Counted from the stretch's first letter, positions 44,084-54,394 are shown. The stretch: 64,000 nt of DNA from Tupaia tana (GCA_026018925.1 JAKSZU010000025.1:20315391-20379390), one strand, 5' to 3'. Notes: generated by a model from the letters alone, not told the origin. Numbers and translations are program-made.

Positions 44084-44666
44084 TGTGGAGAGCAGCCAAT
44101 CTGAAAACATGTGATTAAAACATGTGGCTTGTAGACACGTGCAGATAGGCTCTTCCTTAAGCTACTCTAGCAGGGCTATGAGAAGCATCTACATACGAAA
44201 GCAGTACCTGCCTGCTGTCAATGGCTGTCTTCCTGCTCTTCTTGAAACTCAATACCTCGATACTGCCCAGCATCAGTCTAAAGGAAGTCACAAGCCTTTG
44301 TCAGATTATTCCCTCAAAAGGATCTGTGAAATTATATGGTGCCAGTCATCTTCATATCTTCAGTCGATTTACATTTAAAAACAACTGGCTTTGCATCCCA
44401 ATTTCACCTCCCTTATTCTCTCTGCATTCCACGTCCTTCTTCCCCTTCCTTTTACATCCCATTTTCCCCTTCGCCCATTATCTGCCCTTTAAAAGAATAA
44501 ACCTGAGGCTGGTTCTGGTCGCAATTTCTCCATCAGAGAAGCTGTGCCCAACCGATCCTCGCTTTTCTATACCTGTGTGTCTTTGTGTGTTTTGTTTTTG
44601 CGTCTATTTCCAATCCGCAGCCTTTCTCACTCAGAGAAACGTGTTCACGCTGAGCTGGCCTCGGCA
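44084..44666 (+). mobile_element. Solo LTR of a class II (betaretrovirus-like) endogenous retrovirus
   Basis: A 583-bp element starts TGTGGAGAGCAGCC and ends CCTCGGCA, with canonical TG...CA ends. It is flanked by a perfect 6-bp direct repeat, ATTTTG, at 44078-44083 and 44667-44672. A poly(A) signal AATAAA lies at 44496-44501, followed by a GT-rich stretch (TGTGTGTCTTTGTGTGTTTT) as expected at an R/U5 border. The 6-bp duplication fits ERVK-type integrases. The interior is lost, presumably by LTR-LTR recombination. The 156- and 113-codon frames here are LTR sequence, with no viral protein. Host DNA is an older L1. Confidence 0.85.
44496..44501 (+). promoter_or_regulatory. LTR polyadenylation signal AATAAA
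   Basis: The hexamer sits in AAAAGAATAAACCTGAGG, with a GT-rich downstream element at about 44572-44607. The position is typical of a retroviral R region. Confidence 0.7.
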
Positions 44667-44672
44667 ATTTTG

Positions 44673-45220
44673 TATCCTGGATCTTTACTAATTTTTTTTA
44701 TTAGTTCTAACAGTTTTTTAGTGGATTCTTCAGAATGTACTACATGTAAGAGGGTCTCCAAAAAGTTTACCAAAATGGCAGGTAATGAAAACACTATGCA
44801 CCGATTTTACTTTTTTTTTTTACACCAAAATGAGCTTATATTTTATTTCCAGTTTCCCATAAATGTTTTGAAGTTCCTCGTATAACATTATGTTGTCCGC
44901 AAACAGGGGCAATTTAACTTTTCCCCTTTCAGTTTGGATATCTTATTATTTCTTTCTCTTGTCTAATTGCTCTGACTAGTACTTTCAGTCCTATGGTCAA
45001 CAGAACTGGTGAAAGTGAAAACCTTGTCTTTCAATCTTAGAGAAAATGTATTTTACTATTTCTGGTTTAGTATGATGCTAGCTATGGATTGGTTATTTAT
45101 GATTTGTATTGTGTCAGTACGTTTCTCTGGTACTAATTTGTTCAGAGTTTTTACCATGAAGAGATTTTAAATGTGGTAAAATCATGTTCTGCATCTATAG
45201 ACATGATCACATACATTTTC
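44673..45220 (-). mobile_element. L1 ORF2 fragment, reverse strand, right of the solo LTR
   Basis: TATCCTGGATCTTTACTAAT, TATTAGTTCTAACAGTTTTT, GTCCGCAAACAGGGGCAATT, TTCTTTCTCTTGTCTAATTGC, AACTGGTGAAAGTGAAAACC and GTATGATGCTAGCTATGGATT follow the L1 antisense order. The MITE at 44747-44882 interrupts it. The stretch probably belongs to the same L1 as 40355-41925. Confidence 0.9.
44747..44882. mobile_element. Mariner-type MITE, copy 2, nested in L1
   Basis: Ends TAAGAGGGTCTCCAAAAAGT and (reverse complement of the right end) TACGAGGAACTTCAAAAC are inverted repeats bordered by TA, the mariner target. The L1 resumes on both sides (GTGGATTCTTCAGAATGTAC / AACATTATGTTGTCCGCAAA), so the borders are well defined. 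No transposase. Confidence 0.85.
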
Positions 45221-45499
45221 TACCCCTTTGTCCTTCTCTATTCCCTATTGAACGTCAATTACTCAAAATATTTATGGATGCTGCTATTTTGAATGAAGTA
45301 TTTTGTTACACTTTTAAATATACCAAAAAATTTTTAAGAAGTACAATGAGTAAACATATACACACACTAGGTTCATTAACTTTGTGCCAACATGTGCTGT
45401 TCACACACACATTTTGAAAATCATTTTGAAGTGGTTTAATTTCACTCACAAATAGTTCATTATGCAAATTAGAAAAATTATGTAGTATCATTGAAAATT

Positions 45500-45737
45500 G
45501 GGGCCAACAGATGGCTTAGTGGTTCCATTGCTGAACTCCCATATGACCAACCACAGAGTCTCAGACCCAGTGGCTTAAAAATCACATCGAAAGGAGAATG
45601 GAGGAAAAGGAATTGCAGTGTGGGCATCCTTCTGGGGGTAGGGGATGTGATTTTTCTTTTTCTCTCTGTCTCTCCAGGAAGGCCACACATGCACACACAC
45701 TCCATAGCAAAAATCTTTCTTAAATAAAAAAAAAAAG
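45500..45737 (+). mobile_element. Family A SINE with deletion in the middle
   Basis: GGGGCCAACAGATGGCTTAG, AGTCTCAGACCCAGTGGC, then a direct step from AAAAATCACATCGAAAGG to GAGAATGGAGG. The GTGTGCGTGCGTGCCC block is missing. CATAGCAAAAATC and an A-tail end it. Confidence 0.88.
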
Positions 45738-45784
45738 ATAAATAAAATAATTGCCCACTTATTTTCTTTTAAAACTATTAAAAT

Positions 45785-45925
45785 GGGGCCAGCGACTGAC
45801 ATGGTGGTTAAGTCACTAGACTCCCACTTGGCTGACCATGATTTAAATCCTAGACCTAGTGGCTTGAGTTCTCACTTTCCCTCTCTCTGGTCAAAAATTA
45901 AAGTAAGTAAATAAATAAATAATTC
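45785..45925 (+). mobile_element. Family B short SINE
   Basis: GGGGCCAGCGACTGACATGG, B-box region ATTTAAATCCTAGACC, GTGGCTTGAGTTCTCACTTT, CTCTCTCTGGTC and an AAATAAATAAATAAAT tail. It is about 48 bp from the family A copy in the same orientation. Confidence 0.88.
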
Positions 45926-46109
45926 TTTAAAAAGAGCGACTAAAATTACTTTTACTAGACTTTATTCTCTTTAGTGTTTTCAATAATTCTCAATGATTAG
46001 AGTTCATAAATTGCCAGGCATTTAAAAATCCCAAAGAAACAAAAAAATAAGCTAACATTACATTTAAATTATTTTAAATTTTACTTACTTTTAAAGAATA
46101 ATAGGTCCT

Positions 46110-46285
46110 GAAGCCAGCAGATGGCATGGTGGTTGAGGCCCTAGACTCCCACATGGCCAACCATTGCTCGAGTTCCGAACCTAGCAGCTTGTTTTTTCAC
46201 CATCCTTCTCTTTCTCTCTTGCTCTTTGTCTCTCTCTGGTAAGTACCTGTGCCCTATAAAAATTTAATAATAATAATAAAATTAT
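46110..46285 (+). mobile_element. Family B SINE retaining family A 3' end
   Basis: GAAGCCAGCAGATGGCATGG, TTGCTCGAGTTCCGAACC and CAGCTTGTTTTTTCACC are family B. The downstream CTCTCTCTGGTAAGTACCTGTGCCCTATAAA is the distal family A block. The middle is absent. Confidence 0.85.
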
Positions 46286-47007
46286 ATCAATAATTCTGTA
46301 AAAAAAGAATAACAAGTACTTATATTTATTTAGCTCGTTAAAATAGAATCTATAATCCAGTTCACCTCTTATTGTGCTACATGTTAATACATTTTTTAAT
46401 GTTAATATATTTAAAAGATATTATTTTTATTTGCTCTGAAATGCTTTAGCTACAGGAGGTAATTTACTAAACACAATTTATATAGAGAGTCTTAAAGAGT
46501 ATTATACAAAAGATGTAGCTGAATTTCAAACACTTTTATACTAAAATTAACTCATTCTTTAAATATTTTTTTCATAGACTTCTCACAATCACTTAATACA
46601 TATGACCAATCATGATATGGAAAAAAATTAATTTTCAGTAAAAGAAAATGTTGGCTTTTGTCATAATAGGATTAGTACAAAATAATGTTTATTGCACATC
46701 TATCTTTTGATAATAGCAATAACTGTCTTGTAGAATTAGGTAGATTTCATTTCCCTTGGGATACAATTATAGCCAAAAGCAGGTAATTTGTGTTTAAAAG
46801 GAGATAAAATTATTTAGAAAATATATAAGGAGTGCAGTTTTGAACATATAAAATGTATTACATAATCATTTGTTATCAAACATATTTGTTTTATTTATAC
46901 TCATTATACTTTTTTTTGACTCATATATACTTTCTTCCTAAGATCAATATTATAGAGATGCATATTGGAAATAGTGTTTATATATATCAATTTATTTTCT
47001 CTTACAG

Positions 47008-47044
47008 ATTGTCAACAGGAAGGAGATACGGAGCTTTCCAAAGA
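47008..47044 (+). other. Exon-like segment 1 (37 nt)
   Basis: A strong acceptor-like TTTATTTTCTCTTACAG precedes it and GTAAGG follows at 47045. All three frames are open. One frame, IVNRKEIRSFPK, continues in phase into segment 2. No family match is known, and it may be a chance pseudoexon. Confidence 0.2.
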
Positions 47045-47363
47045 GTAAGGCTAATATAATTATTAAAGGCAGAGTCCTCTTTGAACATTAGTTGGCTAAA
47101 TCGAAGTTTACCTTTCCCTTTTTTCTTGCTGTGATTTGAAAAACACTCAAAGAAACTTGAGTTGACTGACAACTGCTGGATCACATGTACCTGGACTGAA
47201 AGCGGCCTTGCCGATCAATGCTTGTGTAAGTCTGATGGGCAAACTTACATTTCATGGAATCATTAGAGAATACAGAAGTAGCCTCCAACTTGTGTAAGTG
47301 GAAAGTATGCCTGAAGCACCTTCTTAGCCATGGCAAATGCTTTTGAAACCTCTTTTCTAACAG

Positions 47364-47458
47364 GAAGAGAAAAGCACAGATTAAAGAGTGGAAAAGGATA
47401 TTTTACAACAGTCAGAAAATTTGAAAAGAGCTATAGAAGAAAAAGAGAGAAGCACCAA
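47364..47458 (+). other. Exon-like segment 2 (95 nt)
   Basis: CCTCTTTTCTAACAG precedes and CAA|GTAAGA follows. If spliced to segment 1 (319-nt intron) the joint frame stays open for about 44 codons, giving a lysine/arginine-rich peptide with no recognised domain. A non-coding RNA exon would be equally consistent. Confidence 0.2.
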
Positions 47459-47904
47459 GTAAGATTTCACAACAATCAATCATACACAGTAAGTGAGAAA
47501 TATTTTGAATTGAGCATGTCTTTGGCTCCTTAAGTATTTCTCTTTTTGCATCATAGCCTTTCTATGATAGTAAGCTTTTTGTGATTGTTTGTAGAATTGT
47601 TGGCCTAGATTTTTCTAGGGCTATACAAAGTTCTTATCAAAAATACCTTTATTAAACCATATGATAGAGTACAATGAGTTTCAGACTTAAATTCTGAATT
47701 ACATACAAATTAAATGAACATTCCTTTTTTTAAAAAACCTTTGGAATTGCCCATTATTAACATTTACTTACTGTGAACTTTTTTTCTTAATTGCTTATAA
47801 ATCTATCTTTGCTTATTGTATCATTAGCTGCTAAAAAAGAAAGACAATGTCTTAATTACATTTATATCTCCAGTGCAGAGAAGTATTACTGGTATTTTGT
47901 AACT

Positions 47905-47917
47905 TATCTATCTATCA

Positions 47918-47955
<38 letters not shown>
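47905..47955. repeat. (CTAT)n microsatellite
   Basis: About 12 CTAT units with one CAAT interruption. Confidence 0.97.
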
Positions 47956-48004
47956 ATGCATTATATATGCATTGACTGGATATTTACTTAATTTTTAACA
48001 ATTA

Positions 48005-48180
48005 TTTTATTCAACTTTATTTATTTAAATCTGACCAGAAAGTGACAGAGTAAGAGAGAGATTTGGAGGCATGTGCGCACATACTTGGCATTTTTTCCAA
48101 GTCCCCAGGTCCATGTCTCAAACTGCTCAGATGGCCATGTGTGTGCAGATACCCTAAGCTCCATGTCACTGGCTGCCTCC
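48005..48180 (-). mobile_element. Family A SINE fragment, diverged, reverse strand
   Basis: TTATTTATTTAAATCTGACC, GAGAGAGATTTGGAGGCATG, TGCGCACATACTTGGCAT and TCCATGTCACTGGCTGCC. The GGGATTGTGG and CCCCCTGGGGGG blocks are lost. Confidence 0.7.
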
Positions 48181-48185
48181 AAATT

Positions 48186-48438
48186 TTCTTTAAAAAGAAA
48201 AAATAATGGTGATTTCTGGAGGGCACATGCACTCATCAGAGAGAAACACAGAGAGGGAGAGAGCAAAAGTGCTCCTTGGTGGGACTTGGCTATGTGGCAG
48301 TCCTTTTTCCTCCATTGTCCATCCTGTCAGGATTATAGGCATGCACACATGCACATGGGACTGGCTGGAACTGAGATACAAACTGTAGTTGGTCAGATGG
48401 GTTCTAGCTCCCTTAACCACTAGGCTATGGGGCCGGTC
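48186..48438 (-). mobile_element. Family A SINE, diverged, reverse strand
   Basis: GGAGGGCACATGCACTCATC, GAGAGGGAGAGAGCAAAAG, TCCTTGGTGGGACTTGGC, TTTTTCCTCCATTGTCC and the reverse head CCACTAGGCTATGGGGCCGG. It lies directly next to the copy at 48005-48180 in the same orientation. Confidence 0.82.
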
Positions 48439-48924
48439 CTACAAATTCATTATATTAAGATATTTATATCTATTTTTAAATTAAATTTAGTTTTGTAGTT
48501 GCATTAATTATTATTATTTATATCATGAAGACATAAATGATATCATAAATTTTATTTCCAAAACGAACACTAAATATATAATGTGCATTATCATATAGAT
48601 TAATATTTATTTTAAAGATCTTAGAATTCAGAACCTGTGTTTAATATAACACTTACATTAGAAATTTCTTAGTAAATTATAGTTCAATCATAGACATGGA
48701 AGAGGTACTTCAAAATCATCGAGCTACCAGTCTCACTATTCACTATCCTGATAAAAATTTAAAAATATATTTTAATTACTACTTATTATGTTTCCTTAAC
48801 TAAAAAGTATTTGTTGTGTTAACCACATTATTTATGTATTTCTAAAATATCATAGTTTTGTAGTATTATAAATAATGTACAATAAATATTTTAAGGTAAG
48901 GACACTTTTATAAAAAAGAATTAT
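48439..48924. other. Very AT-rich non-coding DNA
   Basis: Nothing was recognised. Confidence 0.4.
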
Positions 48925-49083
48925 TTCTTAGATTTTATTTATTATTATTATTATTTTTTAATTCGACCAGAGAGAGACAGGAAGAGTGATGTAAAGTGAG
49001 AAATCAAATTTCCTGGTTCGGGACTTAAACCATAGTCAGCCATTTGGGAGTCTAGTGCCCTAACTACCATGTCACCAACCAAC
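48925..49083 (-). mobile_element. Family B short SINE, reverse strand
   Basis: TTTATTTATTATTATTATTA tail, CGACCAGAGAGAGACAGG, GTGAGAAATCAAATTTCCTGG, GGGACTTAAACCATAGTCAGC and CATGTCACCAACCAAC (reverse head). Confidence 0.85.
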
Positions 49084-50048
49084 TCAGAAAAAGGCACTTT
49101 TAGTAACCAAAATATTATGACATAAAATCTAAATCCTAATAAAACATAGGGCATATTAAAAATAATGAGAATTTTTCAGCAATAACACTGTGCTTATTGT
49201 CTGTTCCCATCATTTTCTTTACAAAGGACATCTAATTTCTGTTTATTACTAAGAAAATTCTGCACAAATGATGCATTAACTTGCACTTAATTGAATTGCA
49301 AAGGACTATAGTACCCAATACTTGAACTACTCGCTTAGACTGGTAGGGTCCATTAAACATTTGAAATGGTGTTCATCTACTTGTCTGTGACCTTTCCTGG
49401 TTCCTACAGATTATGGCACTGAATCCTCTACACAATTTCATAAACCAAAATTTTCAGTAGACAGACTATTGTGTAACACCAAGCTGTGGAGAACAGAACT
49501 ACTTAGAAAATTAAAAGTAATAATAAAGCACTTGCCATACATAGCTTGGGTAGTGAAGACAGTTAAATGACTGAACATGATTTTCTTATTGCTAGAAAAA
49601 ATCCAAGAAGCAAATACTAAAATGCAAATGCGGTTGTATAACTGGAGAGCCTGAAAGTGATGGAAGGAGAAAATAATGTTTATTGAAATAATTATTTGCA
49701 TTGTACATTTGACATTAATTCCAACAGGCCTTTAATAGCCAAAGGCATACTCCTACATACTGTGTGACAGAATGAGTACCCTCAAATAAAATATCAGCAT
49801 TTATAAAAATTATGCTGAAAGTACTTATTTGATCGGATAAGAGAAGAAGAATACTTGGTAAAGGTTGCACAATGGTGGCAACTTAAAAATAGAAGTGTTA
49901 TTGTCTAACTAGTTCTTATTCAGTTTCATTCTCTGAAGAAATCGTAGGACACATACTACTACCCAACCTAGAGCTACTAATATCACATTGAGAAGTTGTC
50001 TTTTTTTATACTTGGCGATTTTCTGAAAAAATAAAACCTAAATTAGAA
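49084..50048. other. Non-coding DNA, nothing recognised
   Basis: No repeat or credible frame was recognised. Confidence 0.4.
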
Positions 50049-50099
50049 ATGTTACATGATATATTTTGGGGAAAAAAGCAAAGTGTTATAAAGGTAAAT

Positions 50100-51190
50100 T
50101 TCCCCCTACAAGGGAAAAGAAAAAGAAAGAGCTACAGGACAATGGGAATGATCACTTTCATACACAGGCTCAAAGACAGGTGCTGGTTCTATCTAGATGA
50201 ATATGAGCCAGATCACCTTCTGATCCCCAGTCTAGCCAGGAGCCAGGATAAGCCAGTCAGCAGCCATCTATACTTGAGTTCTGGTGGCCCCATTCAGAGA
50301 TTTCAGCCACTGAAGACTCCCTGCCCAGACTTCACTCTCCTGCTCTCCAGTCTAGCCAGGAGCCAGAGAATACAAGGGAACTCATGGAAATGTTGGATAA
50401 AGAATTTAAAATGTTCATAGTGACAAAGTTAACAGATGCAAGAGAAGAGAGAGGACCAACTCCAGAAGATGCAGGAGAAAAGAGACACCAGTTCCAAGAG
50501 GTGAGGAAGCTCTGGCACGATCTGAATGAGGAGATCCATGTCTTAAAAGAACCAAATGGAATTGTTAGAGATGAAAGCTGTAATACAGGAAGTCAAAATT
50601 TCCGTTGAAAGTATCAAAAGCAGATTAGATCATGCAGAAGATTGAATCACAGATGTAGATCTAGAAAAAATCACCAAAAAGACTGAGAAAATAACCCCCT
50701 AAAATGAGAATAACATACAAGTAATGCTAAATACCATTAAACACCCAAACATCTGGATCATCAGTATCCCAGAAGGTGAAAAAATTAATAAGGATATTGA
50801 TAATCTATTCCATGAAATCCTGGAAGAAAACTTTCCAAACCTAGAGAGGCACTCGTATATCCAGACCCAAGAAATACAATGGATTCCCACATAGAATCCA
50901 TCAAAGAAGATCTTCCCTGAGGCACATCATAGCCACATTGAACAAAACCACAGACAGAGACAAGATACCACAATTGGCAAGAAAGAAACATCAAGTTACT
51001 TTGAAAGGTTATCCCATAAGGCTAATGTCAGATCTCTCATCAGAAATATATAAGAAACAAGAAACAGAAAATTATTTGCTGATGATAACATGCATCGTAA
51101 TATCCTTGGTTGAGACAATATACAATGTATTCTGGATAGAAAATCTCATTTTGTATACTGTATTGATGTACAGTGAATGACTGTAAGTAA
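50100..51190 (+). pseudogene. ORF1-only L1 element (HAL1-like arrangement)
   Basis: L1 ORF1-like protein is visible in broken frames. A coiled-coil region (EVRKLWHDLNEEIHVLK, then VKISVESIKSRLDHAED) comes first. The RRM-region NIWIISIPEGEKINKDIDN and EILEENFPNLERHSYIQTQE lie near 50745-50880. The C-terminal KHQVTLKGYPIRLMSDLSSE ends near 51045. It then passes directly to the L1 3' tail (GAAAATTATTTGCTGATGAT to GTACAGTGAATGACTGTAAG) and an AAATAAATAAAT tail. ORF2 is entirely absent. Stops and frameshifts show it is inactive. 50231-50249 and 50349-50367 share CAGTCTAGCCAGGAGCCAG. Confidence 0.85.
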
Positions 51191-52059
51191 ATAAATAAAT
51201 GAATGAATTAGAAAAAAAAAAATACTAGCCTGAATTCCTTACCATCCTCTTTTCCTTGCAGCAACTATTCTATAATACCAATGGTATTAAAATATCAGAT
51301 ATCTTTACTTTTCTGTTTTGGTCAAGTTTATGAAAAACTACATATAACTATGGGAAATTATAATGCAATTTTGTACAGATTTGTTATTTTGAAATAGGTA
51401 GAGATAAATAGGAATAGGAATTACTAAAATTACTTTATTGAACTAGATTGGAAATTTAGGCAGAGAAGGAAAGAAAAGTACATTCTAGGATAGTTAAATT
51501 GTTATCAGATGAGCTGAAATATTTAAAAATTCACACAAATATTCTTCTACTTTCCTACTCTAAAATTCCAAAGAATTTTTTTCCTAGTGTAATCCACATT
51601 ATATACATATTTTGCATATTTTAATGCTAAATATGTTCCATTTACATATATTTATAACATAATTTACATTATATAAAGATATAATATATTAATGTATTTA
51701 TGTTAATTTACATATTTTAATAATGCATTTTCATAAATATTTCTCATATAATTTACATCTATTAAATCCATATTTTCATATATGCATACATGCATATATA
51801 TGTGCACATGCGTTTTTGATTATAGGCATATAAAATGACTAAATCCTAGTATCTTTTCTCATTTAATCATTGACACAACCCCAGATTTAATGTACGATTA
51901 ATCATTCCCATTTTTCTCTTAGATTCAGACCCTTGTGCTTGCTTGTTCAAGTTTACACTATTAATTAGTTACTGGAAGAGGAGTTCTGCCATATTTCTTT
52001 TAGTTTTGGGGGTTTATTTTTGCTTTTTAAGGGCATTTTATTTTTTTTCTTATTTAATT
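51191..52059. other. Very AT-rich non-coding DNA
   Basis: Alternating TATA/TGCATA stretches occur near 51600-51830. Nothing else was recognised. Confidence 0.4.
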
Positions 52060-52345
52060 TTAAAAAACTTTTTACATTTAATCACTGTATATCTTTATAA
52101 CACTGAAAATGAATTTTCTCAGCATGAATATATTATCTGTTAGTCCAATCAAAGAAATTGCCAAAAACATTGTTATCAACAGATAATTTTCCATTTTCAG
52201 CCATGAATGTTTTGCTTCTTTTTTCGCCCTTATCCCTGCTCCCAGACCCCCAGTTTCCTGCCCTTCTCCCGTACTTGCTATGGTACCCACCTTTGCTTTC
52301 CATGTTTTGATGCCTTCTAGTCTTTTTGTTTCTGCCATAGAGTGT
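52060..52345 (-). mobile_element. L1 3' UTR with G-rich tract, reverse strand
   Basis: TTTACATTTAATCACTGTAT, CAGCATGAATATATTATCTG, TTAGTCCAATCAAAGAAATT and TCAACAGATAATTTTCCATT are the reverse of the 3' tail seen at 51050-51190. A C-rich stretch at 52227-52270 gives a strong G-rich tract in the L1 sense strand. TCTGCCATAG ends the recognisable part. Confidence 0.85.
52227..52270 (-). repeat. Predicted G-quadruplex in L1 3' UTR
   Basis: Six C-runs of at least three (52227, 52234, 52241, 52247, 52261, 52268) become G-runs on the minus strand, with loops of 3-9 nt. G-rich tracts in the 3' UTR are a known feature of mammalian L1s. Confidence 0.75.
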
Positions 52346-52484
52346 ATATTTTTAAATTAGTATTAATTAAATTCAAGAAATATTGCAAAACTTCCATTTT
52401 TGGCAATACAACACACTGAATGTTCTAGAATTTCTCTACAAAATTCCTCTATGGACTCAATATTTAAAAAAATACTTCTTTATT

Positions 52485-52620
52485 TGTGAAAAAGCACACA
52501 CATGCAAAGAAGGGATAGAGAGATGAGCGCTCTCTGCTGAACCTCCCAGATGGTCTGAAATGATTCACGTAAGATGCTTTGATATGATTCAAGTAAGTGG
52601 CTACTGTGCTGATCACTACT
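52485..52620 (-). mobile_element. Possible family C SINE fragment, reverse strand
   Basis: TTTATTTGTGAAAAAGCACA, AGGGATAGAGAGATGAGCGC and the final GGCTACTGTGCTGATCAC could be a reverse family C tail, body and head. The similarity is weak. Confidence 0.35.
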
Positions 52621-53099
52621 TATTCTAATTAAACATATCCTGAGTACTTCTTCTCAACAATAGTATGACTTGTATTTTGGGATTCTAGAAAGACTGAATT
52701 TCCCGTCAGGTTTGAGCAAGATGCAGAAGTTAGGCATGTCTTTGAGCACTGTTGAGCTGTTTGAGAAGCTACATGTTCCAAAAGGCAAATATTTGGGGAG
52801 CAGCCAAATTAAAAGGATAAACCTGAATAAGTCATACATTGAATGTGGTACACAAAAAAGCGAGAATCTGGGTAGAAGCCAAAGAAATAGAGAATAGCAG
52901 ATAATAAAATTGCCTGGGGTGTTAGACAATGTCAAGAATAGATGAATTCCCCCGGAGGATTTGCACTCAGCAAATGCATTGAGATTATTTGGAAATTATT
53001 TTTTTGAATAATTAGATGAGAAATTCCTACAGTTCTCATTACTATGATTTTATTTGTAATTTCAAATTATTGATCTTTCTGATTATAAAATAAATCAAT
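52621..53099. other. Non-coding DNA, nothing recognised
   Basis: Overlapping frames on both strands (52654-52935 minus, 52670-52897 plus) have no recognised domain. Confidence 0.4.
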
Positions 53100-53249
53100 A
53101 TTAGCATGGTGATTAAAGGCACTGGACTTCCACATAGCTGACCGAGGTTCAAGTCCTGGACCTGGTAGCTTGCTTTCTCATGTTCCCACTCTCTCTCTCT
53201 CTCTCTCTCGGTCTGATCAAACTAGAAAATAATAATAATAAATAAAGTT
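53100..53249 (+). mobile_element. Family B short SINE, 5'-truncated
   Basis: AGCATGGTGATTAAAGGCAC, ACCGAGGTTCAAGTCCTGG (good B box), TAGCTTGCTTTCTCATG, a TCTCTCTCTCTCTCTC tract and an AATAATAATAATAAATAAA tail. Confidence 0.87.
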
Positions 53250-54015
53250 AAATAATTATTGAAAAATACATTACAAATAATAAATAAATGTCAATCGTTT
53301 TAACCACAAAGTAATTAAAATCTAAGATATTGAATGCCTGTTAAGGATTTAGATCAGTATCACTAACTTTGGACTGGGCATATTCTTTAATATTATTAAT
53401 CAAAATAAAAGCAATAGTAATCTTTCACTGATACCTTTCAAATAATTTTATTATGACTTGCAAAAGAATCAGTCATGTTCAAGGTCAAGAATAAATAAAG
53501 GAAAAGTTTAAAAAAAAAAAAAAGAATAAATAAAGGCACCACAGAGAACACAGGTTAAATAAAAATGGGTGGCCAACACAACTAAGATCAATAAGAATGT
53601 GCCAAACAACATGTTGGGAGAAAGATCCAAAACATGAGAAAGTAAATACAGAAAGCCAGAGTATCGAAAAAAGTGGAAGGAGAGAAGAGAAGGTGACTGC
53701 TGACTGGTGTGGAGGTTTGGAGTTGGTGTAGATGTTCTGGAACAAGATAGTTGCAATGCTTACACCAAATTGTGAATGAACTCCCTTCTACTCAAGTATG
53801 TGCTTTAAAGTGATTCAAATGGTAAGTTTGATTTTATGTGCATTTTACCACAATAAGAAATAATATTTGCACAAGACATATTATCAGAATAGTGGTAGCG
53901 TAAAAATTCCTAAAGTTTTCCTCAAAAACTACAGCATTTCAATTCTTTTTCTTTTTTTTTTTTTTTTAGTTCAAATTATGACTTTATAATAATATTTCCT
54001 GTGTCTGCTTGTGTC
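53250..54015. other. Non-coding DNA with a short A-rich duplication
   Basis: AAGAATAAATAAAGG occurs twice (about 53488 and 53521), separated by an A-run. Nothing else was recognised. Confidence 0.4.
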
Positions 54016-54330
54016 TTAGCATATTTGGGTTGCTGAAAAAAATATTGTAAACAAGATACCTTATAAATGGTAGAAGTTTATTTTCATATTTCTGGAGGCT
54101 GGGAAGTTCAAGATCAAGGCAGATTCAGTATCTGCTGAGGGCTCCCCTCCTGTTCACAAGATGGAAGGGGTGAGGAGCCTCTGGAAGGTCTCTAATAAGA
54201 GCACTAGTCCCATTCCTAAGGGCTCCACCTTCTTTACCTAATCACACCCCAAAGACGCCCTCCTCCTTACACATGACCTTTGAACATAGGAATTTAGAGG
54301 TAGGGACACAAACCTCTGACCACTGTAACT
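54016..54330 (-). mobile_element. MLT1-like MaLR LTR, reverse strand
   Basis: TATTTGGGTTGCTGAAAAAA, TTTCTGGAGGCTGGGAAGTTC, AAGATCAAGGCAGATTCAG, AAGAGCACTAGTCCCATTCC, GGGCTCCACCTTCTTTACCT and AATCACACCCCAAAGACGCC follow the MLT1 LTR in reverse closely. Confidence 0.82.
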
Positions 54331-54394
54331 TGTATAATTCATGAGGATTTCTTTGCCTCGGTGTTTAAAGATAATGATAACCATGTAACAATAC

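Larger units (their letters stand above)
46286..47904. other. Repeat-poor DNA containing two exon-like segments
   Basis: No repeats were recognised. Two segments with splice-site-like borders lie at 47008-47044 and 47364-47458 (listed separately). Confidence 0.4.

Noticed and set aside
44221-44885. 156- and 113-codon open frames
   Set aside because: They lie within the solo LTR, the flanking L1 and the MITE. LTRs are non-coding and no viral protein motif is present.
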